This document shows positions 63,268-64,000 of a stretch of DNA of 64,000 nucleotides, one piece after another. Source of the stretch: Chaenocephalus aceratus (lineage: Eukaryota > Chordata > Actinopteri > Perciformes > Channichthyidae); contig CM043798.1 in the NCBI GenBank assembly GCA_023974075.1, forward strand, positions 1,248,501 to 1,312,500, given 5' to 3'. The translations under genes and the position numbers were made by a program. The notes beneath the pieces were generated by a model. That model saw only the letters and a list, made by a program, of their open reading frames with translations. It searched no databases and was not told the origin of the DNA. Each line of letters begins with the position of its first letter. Positions within the stretch are counted from its first letter, which is position 1.

Positions 63268-64000
63268 TCCATCCATCCATCCATCCACTTCTCTCCCGCT
63301 ATCCGTGGTCGGGTCGCGGGGGTAGCAGTTCCAGCAGAGAGCCCCAAACTTTCTTTTCCCTGGGCCACATCAACCAGCTCTGACTGGGGGTCCAAGGCGC
63401 TCCAGGCCAGCGAAGAGATATAATCCCTCCAGCTGGTCCTAGGTCTACCCCTTGGTCTCTTTCCCATCTGGACGTGCCTGGAACACCTCCCTAGGGAGGC
63501 GCCCAGGTGGCATCCTAACTAGGTGCCCGAACCACCTCAACTGGCTCCTTTAGACGCGAAGGAGGAGCGGTTCAACTCCGAGTCCCTCCCGGATGACCGA
63601 ACTTCTCACCTTATCCCTAAGGGACACGCCAGCCACCCTGCGGCCGCTTGTATCCGCGATCTCGTTCTTTCGGTCATGACCCATCCTCATGACCATAGGT
63701 GAGGGTAGGAACAAAAATGGCCCAGTAGACACAGAGCTTTGCCTTCTGGCTCAGCTCCCTTTTCGTCACAACGGTGCGGTAAAGCGACTGCAGTACCGCT
63801 CCCGCTGCTCCGATTCTCCGGCCCATCTCACGCTCCATGTTCCCTCACTCGAGAACAAGACCCCGAGATACTTGAACTCCTTCACTTGGGGTAAGGACTC
63901 ATTCCCTACTTGGAGTGGACAGTCCATCGGTTTCCTGCTGAGAACCATGGCCCAGCCGCTTCACACTCGGTTGCGAACCGATCCAGTGAGTGCTGAAGGT
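63268..64000 (-). mobile_element. Rex3/RTE-type LINE, 3' part (runs off window)
   Basis: On the minus strand it encodes VKEFKYLGVLFSSEGT, then RDKVRSSVIREGLGVEPLLL and GKRPRGRPRTSWRDYISSLA, motifs downstream of the RT in Rex3/RTE elements. The 3' end is (GGAT)n at 63,268-63,286 (CCATCCATCC on the + strand). Frame breaks near 63,740 and 63,500 show decay. The RT itself lies beyond 64,000. Confidence 0.8.

Overview
The window is nuclear DNA of a teleost fish. It holds one recognisable host gene, a bbx orthologue, and fish-typical mobile elements: L2, Rex3/RTE-like, L1-like and jockey-like LINEs, DIRS tyrosine-recombinase retrotransposons, a Gypsy-type LTR, many hAT-like and foldback elements, and long (CA)n/(GT)n arrays. 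The species cannot be named from the sequence.

Region by region. 1-8,150: an L2 3' end, scattered pieces of a foldback-element body, an LTR with proline-coding minisatellites, an L1 fragment, and a hAT-like transposase split by a 2.7-kb foldback element with about 570-bp inverted repeats. 8,150-14,740: dispersed repeats, a foldback element carrying a (CA)n tract, mostly plain single-copy DNA, and a non-autonomous hAT. 14,840-19,690: an L2 LINE interrupted by a hAT-like element, with part of its own ORF amplified into a 36-40-bp minisatellite. 20,532-36,978: the bbx coding region, 14 coding exons on the + strand whose joined length (2,574 bp, 857 codons plus stop) stays in frame. Its introns hold a 276-bp (GT)n tract, a LINE tail, a 24-bp minisatellite and a DIRS element with a nested hAT. 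36,979-about 40,790: probable bbx 3' UTR.

The most notable object is at 43,619-54,767: a Polinton/Maverick-type element bounded by a perfect 6-bp target duplication (AGGGTT), with about 3.0-3.1-kb terminal inverted repeats. The only family hallmark gene left is a frameshifted integrase. I see no DNA polymerase B, packaging ATPase, protease or capsid gene. It carries three copies (two in the inverted repeats, one diverged between them) of an unassigned gene with a conserved Cys-His motif, two copies of a second unassigned ORF bracketed by 260-bp direct repeats, a third small Cys-containing ORF, and a LINE with an 11-bp target duplication.

54,774-64,000: hAT-like ends, a (CTT)n tract, a second foldback element that received a near-perfect 2.2-kb palindrome flanked by TAA, a DIRS 3' end, and a Rex3/RTE-like LINE on the minus strand. 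Apart from bbx, and possibly some short Polinton ORFs, everything coding-like is a broken mobile-element gene. Nested insertions give a relative order of events at several points.
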